Origin: Myxococcales bacterium
GTDB lineage: Bacteria > Myxococcota_A > Polyangia > Haliangiales > Haliangiaceae
Direction of reading: 5' to 3'
Assembly (NCBI GenBank): GCA_016720595.1
Contig: JADKKI010000002.1
Span: 554,492-618,491, forward strand
Length of the DNA stretch: 64,000 bases
Shown here: positions 55,055-63,661 of the stretch, in pieces
Position numbering within the stretch: the first letter of the stretch is position 1
Layout: the number at the start of each line of letters is the position of its first letter
The notes under the pieces: generated by a model
The model's input: the letters and a program-made list of their open reading frames with translations, nothing else
Database searches by the model: none
Told to the model about the DNA's origin: nothing
Translations under genes and position numbers: made by a program

Positions 55055-56104
55055 ATGAGGTCCTATGCGCTACGCGCGAGCGTCTGGGCGACGGCGTTCA
55101 CCGCCGTCCTGGCAGTGTCGATCGTGGCCGGCTCGCGCAACCTCGCGCACTTCGATGCGGCGCTGGTCGGCTACACGTTCGCGACGCTGTTTGCGACGTT
55201 CGGGATCACCTACCGCTACGCCATGTGGCTTCAGCGACCGCCGACGCGGATGTACTGGCGGCGAGGCTGGCGCGCGTTTCTGTCGCCTCGCAGGCTACCG
55301 GCCAATGTCGCCCGGTTCGTGAGGCGAGCGGTGGTGGAGGTCGCCGCCAATCGGTTCATCTTCCGGCGTGGCGGAATGCGCGGGCTCACCCACCTTCTGT
55401 TGATGTGGGGCTGCGTCCTCGCCGCGGCGATCACGTTCCCCCTCGTGTGGGGCTGGATCCACTTCGAGACCGTACCCGCGCACCTCGACACGTACCGCAC
55501 CTATATCTTCGGGTTCGCCGCGGGCGACTTCCCGGTCGACTCGGTCCTCGCGTTCGTGGTGTTCCACGGCCTCGTGTGGGCCTCGTTCCTCGTCCTCGCC
55601 GGCGTGATGCTCGCGTTCCGGCGGCGGATGCGCGATCGCGGAGCGCAGGCCGTGCAGCAGTTCGGCGAGGATGTCCTCCCTCTCGTCCTGCTCGGCGCGA
55701 TCAGCATCACCGGCCTGATGCTGACGATCAGCTACACGTGGCTGCGCGGCTACGGCTACGACTTCATCGCGATCCTGCACGCGGTCACGGTGATCGTGAC
55801 GTTGCTCTGGCTCCCGTTCGGGAAGTTCTTTCACATCTTCCAGCGGCCCGCGCAGCTCGGCGTGGGGTTCTACAAGGACGAGGGCGCACGGACCGAGCAA
55901 GCACACTGCAAGCGGTGCGAGCGGCCGTTCGCGTCGGCGATGATGATTCGCGACCTCATCGCGGTCGAGCACGAGCTCGGATTTCGGTACGAGACCACCG
56001 CGGGTGGCGCGTCGCACTACCAGCAGATCTGCCCGGCGTGTCGGCGCGCGCTGTTCGGGCTCGCGCAAGGCAACCTGTGGGTCGCGCCGGAGAACGAGAA
56101 CTGA
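55055..56104 (+). CDS. NarI/cytochrome-b-like membrane subunit with C-terminal Cys cluster
   Basis: 349 aa from ATG 55055. Five or so membrane segments ([123 protein letters not shown]) contain histidines in [20 protein letters not shown] and FFHIFQRP, as haem or quinol ligands in NarI-like proteins. The soluble end has CKRCERP and CPACRRAL, a possible metal or Fe-S site. Two bases before the molybdenum enzyme start. Probably supplies electrons from quinol to the downstream Mo/Fe-S/Rieske complex. Confidence 0.65.
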   Translation: MRSYALRASVWATAFTAVLAVSIVAGSRNLAHFDAALVGYTFATLFATFGITYRYAMWLQRPPTRMYWRRGWRAFLSPRRLPANVARFVRRAVVEVAANRFIFRRGGMRGLTHLLLMWGCVLAAAITFPLVWGWIHFETVPAHLDTYRTYIFGFAAGDFPVDSVLAFVVFHGLVWASFLVLAGVMLAFRRRMRDRGAQAVQQFGEDVLPLVLLGAISITGLMLTISYTWLRGYGYDFIAILHAVTVIVTLLWLPFGKFFHIFQRPAQLGVGFYKDEGARTEQAHCKRCERPFASAMMIRDLIAVEHELGFRYETTAGGASHYQQICPACRRALFGLAQGNLWVAPENEN

Positions 56105-56106
56105 CC

Positions 56107-58374
56107 ATGGCGAAACTCCCCGTCGACGAGCTCGCGATCACGCATGCGTTCGGACCGCACCTGTCCGTGGGCACGCGCGGCGGCACCGCAAGTGTGCCCG
56201 ACAAGCTGGTGAAGACGCACTGCTGCTTTTGCGGCCAGCAGTGCGGCATCCAGCTCAAGGTGCGCGACAACGCGGTGATCGGCTTCGAGCCGTGGGAAGA
56301 GTTTCCGTTCAACCGCGGCATGCTGTGCCCCAAGGGCGTGAAGCGCTACCTCCAGGGAGCGCACCCGGATCGCCTCGTCACCGCGCTGCGCCGTGATCCG
56401 GGCGCTCCGGGCGGCTTCGCCGCGATGCCCTACGACGACGCGATCGCCCATGTCGCCCGCGAGATCTCGCGACTGCAATCGCAACACGGCAACGCGTCGA
56501 TCGGCGTCCTCAGCGGCGCGAGCCTCACGACCGAGAAGACCTACCTGCTCGGCAAGTTCGCGCGCGTCTGCTTGAAGACGCCGTTCATCGATTACAACGG
56601 CCGGCTCTGCATGGTCAGCGCCGGCGCGGCGAACACCAAGGCATTCGGCATCGATCGTGCGGCGAACCCGTGGGACGACATCCTCGGCGCCGAGGTGGTC
56701 TGGGTCGCCGGCGCGAACGTCGCCGAGTGTGCTCCGATCACCACGAACTACATCTGGCAGGCGCGCGAACGCGGCGCGAAGGTGATCGTCCAGGATCCGC
56801 GGATCACCCCACTCGCCCGCACCTGCGATCTCTACCTTCCGGTCCGCCCCGGCCGCGACGCCGCGCTGTTTGCGGGCGTGCTGGGCCTGATGATCGAGCA
56901 GGGCTGGATCGATCGACCGTTCATCGACGCACACACCATCGGATTCGATGCGGTCAGCGACTACTGCAAGACCTGGCCGCTCTCGCGTGCCGCAGAGGTC
57001 AGCGGGGTCCCCGAGCGTTCGCTGCGCAAGGCCGCGGAGCTGTGGGGCGCCGCGAAGTCGAGCTTCATGCTCCACGCGCGTGGGATCGAACACCACTCCA
57101 ACGGCGTGCAGAACGCGCTCGGCGCGATCAACCTGGTGCTCGCGTCCGGACGGATCGGCAAGCCAACCGGCGGCTACGGCACGATCACCGGGCAGGCGAA
57201 CGGCCAGGGCGGACGCGAGCACGGTCAGAAATGCACGCAGCTGCCGGGGTCGCGCGAGATCTCGAACCCGGAGCACCGCGCCTACATCGCCTCGGTGTGG
57301 AAGATCGACGAGCCGGATCTTCCCGGCCCGGGCGTCGACGCGTACGAGATGTTTCGCAAGATCGACGCGGGCGAGATCAAGGGTCTCGTCTCGATCTGCT
57401 TCAACCCGAAGGTCTCGCTGCCCGACAACCAGTTCGTCACCCGCGCGCTCGACAAGCTGGAGTTCTATGTCGCGATCGACTTCTTTCTGAACGACACCGC
57501 GCGCCACGCCGACGTCGTCCTCGCGGGGAGCTTGCAGGAGGAGGACGAGGGCACGGTGACGCAGGCCGAAGGCCGGATCATCAAGATCAACAAGGCCGTC
57601 GAGCCACCCGGCGAGGCGCGCGCCGACTGGACGATCATCCAGGATCTGGCGCGTGCGCTCGATCGACCGCACGGGTTCACGTTCACGAGTCCGCGCGAGA
57701 TCTTCGAGGAGCTCCGCGTCGCGAGCAAGGGAGGCATCGCCGACTACTCCGGTGTGACCTACGAGAAGATCGAGCGCCAGATGGGCGTGTTCTGGCCCTG
57801 CTATAGCCACGATCCGCGAACCGGTGCTCCGACGCCGGACGATCCGGGCACACCTCGGCTGTTCGAGCCAGAGAGCTACAACCCGATCGCCAAGGGGGCC
57901 GGACCGTTCTACTTCCCCGACGGCAAGGCGCGGTTCAACGTCGGCGAGTACCGGCCCGCCGTCGACGACGCATCGCGGGACTATCCGCTGTTCTTGACGA
58001 CCGGCCGTGTGGTCAGCCAGTTCCTGTCGGGGACCCAGACGCGCCGGATCGGCCCGTTGGTCAAGCAATATCCCGAGCCACGGATCGAGCTCCATCCCCG
58101 CCTCGCCGAGAAGCTGGGGATCGCCGACGGCGACTGGACCACCTGCGAGACGCGCCGCGGCGCGATCACGGTGCGCGCCTCGGTCGTGACGACGATCCGC
58201 CCCGACACCGTGTTCATCCCGTACCACTGGCCGGGCGACAAGAGTCCCAATCGGCTGACGGTCGCCGCGCAAGATCCGATCAGCAAGATCCCCCAGTACA
58301 AGGTGTGCGGCTGCCGCGTGCGGCGCGCCGATGCTCCGCCCGCGTATGCGGCGAACCACGAACCGCAGCAGTGA
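56107..58374 (+). CDS. Molybdopterin oxidoreductase, NarB/NasC nitrate-reductase-like catalytic subunit
   Basis: 755 aa. The N-terminal [4Fe-4S] site is C39-x2-C42-x3-C46-x27-C74 (CCFCGQQC...MLCPKG), with Lys76 between cluster and pterin. The Mo-ligand Cys168 lies in NGRLCMVSA, as in NapA/NarB. MGD-binding blocks include [27 protein letters not shown] and [13 protein letters not shown]. The C-terminal beta-barrel (about 630-755) contains [17 protein letters not shown] and [15 protein letters not shown]. There is no Tat signal, so it is cytoplasmic. The group with nitrate reductases is likely; formate or other oxyanion substrates are possible. Operon neighbours supply ferredoxin, Rieske and membrane electron transfer. 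Confidence 0.85.
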   Translation: MAKLPVDELAITHAFGPHLSVGTRGGTASVPDKLVKTHCCFCGQQCGIQLKVRDNAVIGFEPWEEFPFNRGMLCPKGVKRYLQGAHPDRLVTALRRDPGAPGGFAAMPYDDAIAHVAREISRLQSQHGNASIGVLSGASLTTEKTYLLGKFARVCLKTPFIDYNGRLCMVSAGAANTKAFGIDRAANPWDDILGAEVVWVAGANVAECAPITTNYIWQARERGAKVIVQDPRITPLARTCDLYLPVRPGRDAALFAGVLGLMIEQGWIDRPFIDAHTIGFDAVSDYCKTWPLSRAAEVSGVPERSLRKAAELWGAAKSSFMLHARGIEHHSNGVQNALGAINLVLASGRIGKPTGGYGTITGQANGQGGREHGQKCTQLPGSREISNPEHRAYIASVWKIDEPDLPGPGVDAYEMFRKIDAGEIKGLVSICFNPKVSLPDNQFVTRALDKLEFYVAIDFFLNDTARHADVVLAGSLQEEDEGTVTQAEGRIIKINKAVEPPGEARADWTIIQDLARALDRPHGFTFTSPREIFEELRVASKGGIADYSGVTYEKIERQMGVFWPCYSHDPRTGAPTPDDPGTPRLFEPESYNPIAKGAGPFYFPDGKARFNVGEYRPAVDDASRDYPLFLTTGRVVSQFLSGTQTRRIGPLVKQYPEPRIELHPRLAEKLGIADGDWTTCETRRGAITVRASVVTTIRPDTVFIPYHWPGDKSPNRLTVAAQDPISKIPQYKVCGCRVRRADAPPAYAANHEPQQ

Positions 58375-58380
58375 GCAGCC

Positions 58381-59034
58381 ATGCCCGTCCCGCGTGACCA
58401 CGAATTCTTCGTTGACCCCAGCCGCTGCATCGGCTGTCAGGCGTGCGTGCTCGCCTGCACCGAGTGCGACACGCACCGCGGCGAGTCGATGATCCATTTG
58501 GAGTACGTCGATCGCGCGACCTCGATCCAGACCGTGCCGGTCGTCTGCATGCACTGCGAGCAGCCGACGTGCGCCGAGGTCTGCCCGGCCGACGCGATCA
58601 AGCGCACCGGCGATGGGGTCGTCCAGAGCGCCGGCAAGCCGCGGTGCATCGGCTGCGGCAACTGTGTCGTCGCGTGCCCGTTCGGCGTGCCCGAGCTCTA
58701 CATCGAGCGCGCGGTCATGATGAAGTGCGACATGTGCTACGACCGCACGTCGGTCGGGAAGAAGCCGATGTGCGCGACCGTGTGTCCGAGCCAGGCGTTG
58801 TTCTTCGGGACACGGGATGAAGTGCGCGCGCTCCGGCCGCGGTCCGCTCCCGCCAACAAGTTCCGGTTCGGCGATCAGACGATCACCACGCGCGTCAACG
58901 TGATGGTGCCGCGTGGCCCCGCCGTGCCCGCGCAGATCGACGTCACGGCGGCGATGGACGAGCGCCCGCACAATCGCGGCTTGCGCTTGCCGGTGATCGA
59001 CACGTCCGATCCATTCGCGGAAGTGGAGGTCTGA
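58381..59034 (+). CDS. Four-cluster ferredoxin (DmsB/NrfC-type electron-transfer subunit)
   Basis: 217 aa with four Cys blocks, as expected for four [4Fe-4S] clusters: [41 protein letters not shown] and CDMCYDRTS...MCATVCPS. The short C-terminal tail binds neighbours. Such proteins pass electrons between a quinol-oxidising membrane subunit and a molybdenum enzyme. It follows the Mo gene after 6 bases, strongly indicating one complex. Lack of a Tat signal places it in the cytoplasm with the Mo subunit. Confidence 0.95.
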   Translation: MPVPRDHEFFVDPSRCIGCQACVLACTECDTHRGESMIHLEYVDRATSIQTVPVVCMHCEQPTCAEVCPADAIKRTGDGVVQSAGKPRCIGCGNCVVACPFGVPELYIERAVMMKCDMCYDRTSVGKKPMCATVCPSQALFFGTRDEVRALRPRSAPANKFRFGDQTITTRVNVMVPRGPAVPAQIDVTAAMDERPHNRGLRLPVIDTSDPFAEVEV

Positions 59035-59037
59035 CCG

Positions 59038-59625
59038 ATGCCGGACGAGCTCCATCCACACCCCGACCCGAACGACGGGCCGACCCGCGACCCCGAAGAC
59101 GTGACGGTCGCGCCCGACGGCCGTCCCATGGAGGAGCAGCCGCGATGGCGTCAGGACTTCGCGATCGACACGCCGGAGGCCAACTTCGTAGCCCGCCGCG
59201 ACTTCGCGAAGTTCCTCGTCCTGACCAGTGGTGCGTTCGTCGCCGGCCAGGCATGGATCGCGGCCAAGAGCCTCGTGCGGGAACGCCGCCCCAAGCCGGG
59301 GCGGATGAGGATCGCATCCTTGGCTGCGCTTCCTCTCGGCAGCGCGACGATGTTCGCGTATCCGGGCGAGCAGGATCCTTGCCTGCTCATCCGTCTGCGC
59401 GATGGCAAGCTGCTCGCGTACGACCAGAAATGCACGCACCTGTCGTGCGCCGTGATCCCCGAGCTCGACAAAGGCATCCTCCGTTGTCCGTGTCACGAGG
59501 GCATCTTCGAGCTCGCGACCGGGCGCAACATCGCCGGCCCCCCGCCCCGTCCGCTCCCCGTGATCGAGCTCGAGATCCAAGGCGACGACGTCTATGCCAT
59601 CGGCGTGAAGGCGGTGGCGACATGA
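59038..59625 (+). CDS. Rieske [2Fe-2S] protein with N-terminal twin-Arg membrane anchor
   Basis: 195 aa. RRDFAKFLVLTSGAFVAGQAW (about 53-73) is a Tat-type signal or anchor starting after a long polar N terminus. The Rieske domain shows CTHLSC (Cys132 and His134 ligands, Cys137 disulfide) and CPCHEG (Cys150 and His153 ligands, Cys152 disulfide), then PPPRPLPVIELEI. It probably carries electrons in or next to the membrane. It follows the ferredoxin gene by 3 bases. If exported, it would lie opposite the cytoplasmic Mo subunit, an unusual arrangement. Confidence 0.92.
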   Translation: MPDELHPHPDPNDGPTRDPEDVTVAPDGRPMEEQPRWRQDFAIDTPEANFVARRDFAKFLVLTSGAFVAGQAWIAAKSLVRERRPKPGRMRIASLAALPLGSATMFAYPGEQDPCLLIRLRDGKLLAYDQKCTHLSCAVIPELDKGILRCPCHEGIFELATGRNIAGPPPRPLPVIELEIQGDDVYAIGVKAVAT

Positions 59626-59849
59626 GCCGCGCGTCCCGGCGCCGGCTCACGCGCGCCCAACGCCTCACGGTGATCTATGGCGCGATTTGCTTCATCCTGA
59701 TCCTCGTCGTCCTCCAGCTCTGGCTGCTCACGGCGACGGTGAACGCCTGGCTCGGCGACGATGACGGTGTGGTCTGGCCGGCTCTCGCCGCGAGCGCCGG
59801 CTGTCTCGGGCTCAACCTCGGCCTGCTCAGGTATCTCGTTCGCCGATGA
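59622..59849 (+). CDS. Small two-span membrane protein (75 aa)
   Basis: ATG 59622 overlaps the Rieske stop (ATGA). A basic N terminus (SRRRLTRAQR) precedes helices VIYGAICFILILVVLQLWLLTATV and VWPALAASAGCLGLNLGLLRYL. Small proteins of this look occur in other Rieske/Mo clusters, perhaps as assembly or anchoring parts. No domain can be claimed. Its stop overlaps the start of the anion channel gene, so the operon continues. Confidence 0.75.
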   Translation: MSRASRRRLTRAQRLTVIYGAICFILILVVLQLWLLTATVNAWLGDDDGVVWPALAASAGCLGLNLGLLRYLVRR

Positions 59850-60895
59850 CGGAGGCCGCGCAGCCTTCCGGCGGACTCGCGGGGATGCACCCCGCCTACT
59901 TCGCGCTCGTCATGGCGACCGGGATCGTGTCGCTCGCGTGCGAGGTGGTCGGGTTGCACCCCGTCGCCGTGGCGCTGTTCGCGCTCAACCTCGGCTTCTA
60001 CCCGCTCCTGTGGGGACTCCTGATCGCACGCGTGATCCGCCATCGCGATCGCGTTCGCGCCGATCTTGTCCACCACGCGCGCGCCGTCGGGTTCTTCACG
60101 ATCGTGGCCGCGACCTGCGTGCTCGGTTCGCAGTGTCTGATCGTCGGCGACAGCCTCACCGCCGCGCTCGGGCTGTGGTTCGCGGGGATCGTGCTCTGGG
60201 CGGTGCTGATCTACGGCGTCTTCGCGATTCTCACCGTCAAGACCGAAAAGCCCGCGCTCGCCGACGGGATCAACGGCGGCTGGTTGATCAGCGTCGTCGC
60301 CGCCCAGTCCGTCAGCGTGCTCGGCGCGCAGCTCGCCCCCACGCTTGGCGCGCACACGGAGGCGGCGCTCGTGTTCTCGCTCGCGATGTGGCTCGGCGGC
60401 GGGATGCTCTACCTGTGGATCATCTCGCTGATCTTCTATCGCTACACGTTCTTCACGATGAGCCCGTCGGACCTCGCGCCGCCGTACTGGATCAACATGG
60501 GCGCCGCGGCGATCTCTACGCTCGCGGGTACGATGCTCGTCGCCGCCGCGCCGCACTCGCCGGCGCTCGAGCAGATCCTCCCGTTCGTGCGCGGCTTCAC
60601 GTGGATGTGGTGGGCGACCGCGACGTGGTGGATCCCGATGCTCCTGATCCTCGGGATCTGGCGCCACGGCATCCGCAAGTTCCCGCTGCGCTACGATCCG
60701 CTCTACTGGGGCGCGGTGTTCCCGCTGGGCATGTACACGGTGTGCACGTTTCGGCTGTCACGCGTGGTCGACGCGGAGTTCCTCGGTGAAATCTCGCGCG
60801 TGTTCGTCTACGCGGCGCTCGGCGCGTGGTGCGTCGTCGCGGCCGGCATGGTGTGGCACCTGCTCCGCGGACCTCGTCGCGCGGCAGTTCGATAA
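59846..60895 (+). CDS. SLAC1/TehA/Mae1 (TDT) family anion channel or transporter
   Basis: 349 aa with ten predicted membrane helices. Family blocks include MHPAYFALVMATGIVSLAC, VGFFTIVAATCVLGSQCLI, WLGGGMLYLWIISLIFYRYTFF, INMGAAAISTLAGTMLV and YDPLYWGAVFPLGMYTVCTFRLS. TehA/SLAC1 members pass chloride, nitrate or organic anions through a central pore gated by Phe; several Phe residues (TFFTM, GFFTI) fit. Start overlaps the small membrane protein stop (ATGA), so transport is translated along with the Mo/Fe-S complex. Nitrate/nitrite movement is the natural guess. Confidence 0.9.
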   Translation: MTEAAQPSGGLAGMHPAYFALVMATGIVSLACEVVGLHPVAVALFALNLGFYPLLWGLLIARVIRHRDRVRADLVHHARAVGFFTIVAATCVLGSQCLIVGDSLTAALGLWFAGIVLWAVLIYGVFAILTVKTEKPALADGINGGWLISVVAAQSVSVLGAQLAPTLGAHTEAALVFSLAMWLGGGMLYLWIISLIFYRYTFFTMSPSDLAPPYWINMGAAAISTLAGTMLVAAAPHSPALEQILPFVRGFTWMWWATATWWIPMLLILGIWRHGIRKFPLRYDPLYWGAVFPLGMYTVCTFRLSRVVDAEFLGEISRVFVYAALGAWCVVAAGMVWHLLRGPRRAAVR

Positions 60896-60934
60896 GCACC
60901 GCCGCCTGACGATCCCAGCGAGCGCACGAATTCA

Positions 60935-60954
60935 CGAGCTCGTCGACGAGCTCG
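60935..60954. promoter_or_regulatory. 20-bp perfect palindrome between the anion channel and hemerythrin genes
   Basis: CGAGCTCGTC followed immediately by its exact complement GACGAGCTCG; it lies 40 bases after the channel stop and 130 before the hemerythrin ATG. With no spacer it is a better operator than terminator. The wider 189-base gap shows no gene. Confidence 0.5.
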
Positions 60955-61084
60955 GGCTTGTCGGCGCGCTGCAGCTGGGCCGGCATCAGCCGACGAAGCG
61001 ATCACAGGGACCATACAAACCCAGCGCGTGATGTCACGCTGGTCTATGCGAAACGATCCAGCGAGCCTTGAGAGAGGCAGGCCC

Positions 61085-61570
61085 ATGGAGCGAATCACCG
61101 AATACCTGCGCGCCGACCACCACGTCATCGAAGATTGGCTCGCCCAGTCGCGCGCGCACGGATTTGCGCTGGACGCGTTCACCCAGATGCGGAAGGTCCT
61201 GCTCCGCCACATCGCCGTCGAGGAGAAGGTGCTGTTTCCCGCGGTACGGGCAAGAGATCCGGGCGCGCTGATTGATGCGAGACAGATCAAGATCGAGCAC
61301 GCGGCGCTGAGCTCGCTGCTCGTTCCGATCCCGGACCTCGCGCTTGCGGCCGAGGTCGCGACGTTACTCGCCGAGCACGACGCGCGCGAGGAATGCGCCG
61401 GTGGCGTATACGAGCGGTGCGAGCTGGTGCTCGGCGATGCGTCCTTCGACCTCGCATCGCGTGCGCGCGGCGTCCCCGCCGTGCGCGCGTCGGCCTACCT
61501 CGATCGCCCGAACCTCCGGCGAACCGCGCGTGAGGCTCTCGAGGCTGCCACCCGCGCTCGAGCTCCCTGA
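61085..61570 (+). CDS. Hemerythrin-domain (HHE) protein (161 aa)
   Basis: ATG 61085 has a GAGAGG ribosome site 7 bases upstream. The order of di-iron ligands is right for hemerythrin/HHE: YLRADHHVIEDWL (His), LLRHIAVEEKVLFP (His, Glu), QIKIEHAALSSLL (His) and LLAEHDAREECA (His, Glu). It may bind oxygen or NO or buffer iron. It sits between the nitrate-reductase-like operon and a second hemerythrin/RIC/globin operon, which supports a NO or redox stress role. Confidence 0.85.
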   Translation: MERITEYLRADHHVIEDWLAQSRAHGFALDAFTQMRKVLLRHIAVEEKVLFPAVRARDPGALIDARQIKIEHAALSSLLVPIPDLALAAEVATLLAEHDAREECAGGVYERCELVLGDASFDLASRARGVPAVRASAYLDRPNLRRTAREALEAATRARAP

Positions 61571-61653
61571 GCGCGTACGAACAGCCACGCCGCAATCGAA
61601 CACGCGACCGATCGCCGCGGCGCGCCGGGCCGGGGGCCGTGGCGTGAGGGCGA

Positions 61654-61688
61654 CTCAGGTCCGGTGCCGTCGGCCTGAGCCGGCACCG
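61654..61688. promoter_or_regulatory. Two overlapping inverted repeats in the gap before the DUF488 gene
   Basis: CTCAGG (61654-61659)/CCTGAG (61674-61679) and CGGTGCCG (61662-61669)/CGGCACCG (61681-61688) interleave and cannot form together. They occupy the 281-base gene-free stretch after the hemerythrin gene. This may be an RNA switch or terminator region or chance; the rest of the gap shows no gene. Confidence 0.3.
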
Positions 61689-61851
61689 CATCGCAGCCGC
61701 GCGACGGAGAGCGCCTTCCCCGAGGATCTCGGTCTCGATGCGATCCTCGTGCGGAAGTCGATAGCCCGGCTCGAGGCGGCTCGCGCTCGTCGCGTGCATC
61801 GAATGGCTATCGCCCAGGGGACGAGCCCCAGGGGGGGGCCAACCGTCAGCG

Positions 61852-62489
61852 ATGCGCGGCGCGAGAACCCTGTACACCGTCGGCCACTCGACGCGCTCCG
61901 CCAGCGAGCTCGTCGAGATCCTGGGCGCGTACGCGGTGACGAAGCTGATAGATATCCGCAGCATTCCGCGGTCTCGAACGAACCCGCAGTTCAACCTCGA
62001 CGTCTTGCCCGACACGCTCCACGCCGCGCGGATCGACTACGTCCATCTCGCCTCGCTCGGTGGCCGCCGAGGCAAGATCGAGAGGATCGATCCGTCTGTC
62101 AATGCGGGCTGGGACCGCCCACCATTCCACAACTACGCCGACTACGCCGAGACCGAGCCGTTTCGGGAGGGCTTGAGCGAGCTCCTCTCGCGATGGCGGC
62201 GAGGGAGACCTGCGCGATCATGTGCGCCGAGGCGCTGTGGTGGCGTTGCCACCGCCGGATCGTCGTGGATCACGTGCTCGCGCGGGGACTCCCCGTCGTC
62301 CACATCAGCACGCGCGACCGAGCCAAGCCGGCGTCGATGACGCCGTTCGCGATCGTCAACAATGCGGGCCGCGTCTCGCACCCCGCGCACGTCGCGATGG
62401 ACACCGCGCGTCGTGCGATCACCCGCCGGCGCGGCGCATCACCGAAGCAACGCGCACCCGCTCCGCCGGGACGGCGATCACCTGCATGA
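61852..62489 (+). pseudogene. DUF488 family protein, frameshifted near 62190
   Basis: Frame 1 (from ATG 61852) gives TLYTVGHSTRSASELVEIL, LIDIRSIPRSRTNPQFN and HLASLGG, the DUF488 N-terminal half. After about 62190 the matching second half, ETCAIMCAEALWWRCHRRIVVDHVL, continues in the frame one base earlier, to 62489. A one-base loss (or sequencing error) near the GAGCTCCTCTCGCG stretch would restore a 200-aa protein with the conserved CAExxxxxCHR motif. DUF488 is linked to rubrerythrin/hemerythrin-like and nitrosative loci. The tail overlaps the convergent globin gene. Confidence 0.7.
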
Positions 62490-62841
62490 AGTAGCGCTTG
62501 AACGCCTCGGCCCACGGCTGCTCGTCGACCGCACGTGCCATGCACACGAGCCACGCGTCACGCTCGGCCTCGTCGATCGCGAAGCGCGCGTGGAAACCCG
62601 GGATCGAGATCGAGCCGAATCGCGACCGGTACTCGTTGGGGCCGCCGAGCCAAGCCACGAGGAAGACCGCGAGCTTGTCGCGGACCTCCGACAGATCGGC
62701 GGCGTGCATCGCGCGAAGCGCTCGCGCCTCGGGAAGCGTCTCCATGTATTCGTAGAACCGATGGACGAGCCGCTCGATCCCGCCGGCACCGCCCGCGGCG
62801 CGGTACGAAGCGTCGCCGGCTCCATAGCTGGATGAGGTCAA
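62419..62841 (-). CDS. Truncated (group II, trHbO-like) hemoglobin
   Basis: 140 aa from TTG 62841, which overlaps the cupin stop (TTGA). The 2/2 globin pattern is present: GGIERLVHRFYEYMETLPEARALRAMH (B10 Tyr in FYEYM), KLAVFLVAWLGGPNEYRSRFG, PGFHARFAI with the proximal His, and DAWLVCMARAV. Such hemoglobins bind O2 or NO and protect from nitrosative stress or deliver oxygen. Last gene of the operon with RIC, hemerythrin-like and cupin genes, which fits NO detoxification. Start codon is unusual but coupling supports it. Confidence 0.88.
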   Translation of the reverse strand: MTSSSYGAGDASYRAAGGAGGIERLVHRFYEYMETLPEARALRAMHAADLSEVRDKLAVFLVAWLGGPNEYRSRFGSISIPGFHARFAIDEAERDAWLVCMARAVDEQPWAEAFKRYFMQVIAVPAERVRVASVMRRAGG

Positions 62842-63200
62842 GCTGCACTCCGCGCGAGCACGAGCACGAACGCACTCTCCGCAATGGCCTCGACGTCGTG
62901 GGCGAGGCCGCGCTCGAGCGGCAGGAGCTGGCCGGCACCGAGCTCGACCGCGCGATCGTTCAAGCGGACCCGCAGGTGCCCCTGGAGGACGTGCACCGTC
63001 GCCGTATCGCTGGCGTGGTGCTCGGCGAGCGTGGCGCCGGCCTCCATCGCGATCACCACGACCCGGAGGTCGGGCTCGCGGAGGATCGTGCGTGCGGCGT
63101 GTTTGACCGCTGACGCAATGGCGTCCGCGTGTAGCTCGCGCGCCACCGCGACGAGGTCGATCACGCCACCGGCGTGAGCTGCCTCCGGCTGGGACTTCAC
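62838..63200 (-). CDS. Cupin-domain protein (120 aa)
   Basis: GTG 63200 overlaps the stop of the upstream hemerythrin-like gene (GTGA). A compact one-cupin protein: VVVIAMEAGATLAEHHASDTATVHVLQGHLRVRL then ELGAGQLLPLERGLAHDVEA. Metal ligands would be EHH, the E of PLER and H of LAHD. The type resembles small cupins found with truncated globins and hemerythrins in NO-response loci. Translational coupling on both sides suggests a shared function; activity unknown. Confidence 0.85.
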   Translation of the reverse strand: MKSQPEAAHAGGVIDLVAVARELHADAIASAVKHAARTILREPDLRVVVIAMEAGATLAEHHASDTATVHVLQGHLRVRLNDRAVELGAGQLLPLERGLAHDVEAIAESAFVLVLARSAA

Positions 63201-63661
63201 GCGGCACCTCCAAGCGCGCCTTGACGCCATGCCATGAGGTGTTCTTCGAGAGCGATCTGCGCCTTGACATGATCGTCGAGACGCGCGAGCTCGAGATACA
63301 GCGCGCGCTCGGTCGGGTCCGCGTCGGCGCGGGCCTGGTACTCGGTGCCTGTGACGGACCGGATATGCTCGATCAGCGCGATGACCGCGAGGTGGTCCGC
63401 GTGCATCCCATCACGGATGCGCGTCGTGACCGAGGTCGAGGGCCAATGCACGAGGAGCGCCTCCTCGCGGTCGAGGTGGCCGAGCAGAAGCGGTTGAAGC
63501 TCGACGATCAAGCGCGCGAGCTCGTGAGCTGTGCCATCGCCGCGACGACGGGCCGCGGCGATCGCCATCGGCACGACGAACGGCAGGCGCGCCCACACGT
63601 AGTCGTGATGGTTCGCGACCGCATCGTCGAGCAACGTCGGAGGCGCGACCACGTCGGTCAT
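63197..63661 (-). CDS. Hemerythrin-domain-like protein (154 aa)
   Basis: ATG 63661 overlaps the RIC stop (ATGA); longer frames lie inside the neighbouring gene. Four helices hold di-iron ligands: DAVANHHDYVW (His), LLGHLDREEALLV (His, Glu), GMHADHLAVIALI (His) and IALEEHLMAW (Glu, His). This matches the HHE order without further domains. Next to RIC and globin, it likely handles NO or O2 or iron. Confidence 0.75.
   Translation of the reverse strand: MTDVVAPPTLLDDAVANHHDYVWARLPFVVPMAIAAARRRGDGTAHELARLIVELQPLLLGHLDREEALLVHWPSTSVTTRIRDGMHADHLAVIALIEHIRSVTGTEYQARADADPTERALYLELARLDDHVKAQIALEEHLMAWRQGALGGAA

Noticed and set aside
56017..59580. 1187-aa minus-strand ORF opposite the molybdenum enzyme, ferredoxin and Rieske genes
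   Set aside because: It is an antisense shadow of GC-rich codons. The plus-strand genes carry full catalytic motifs and the minus product shows only Arg/Asp/Leu-rich low complexity.
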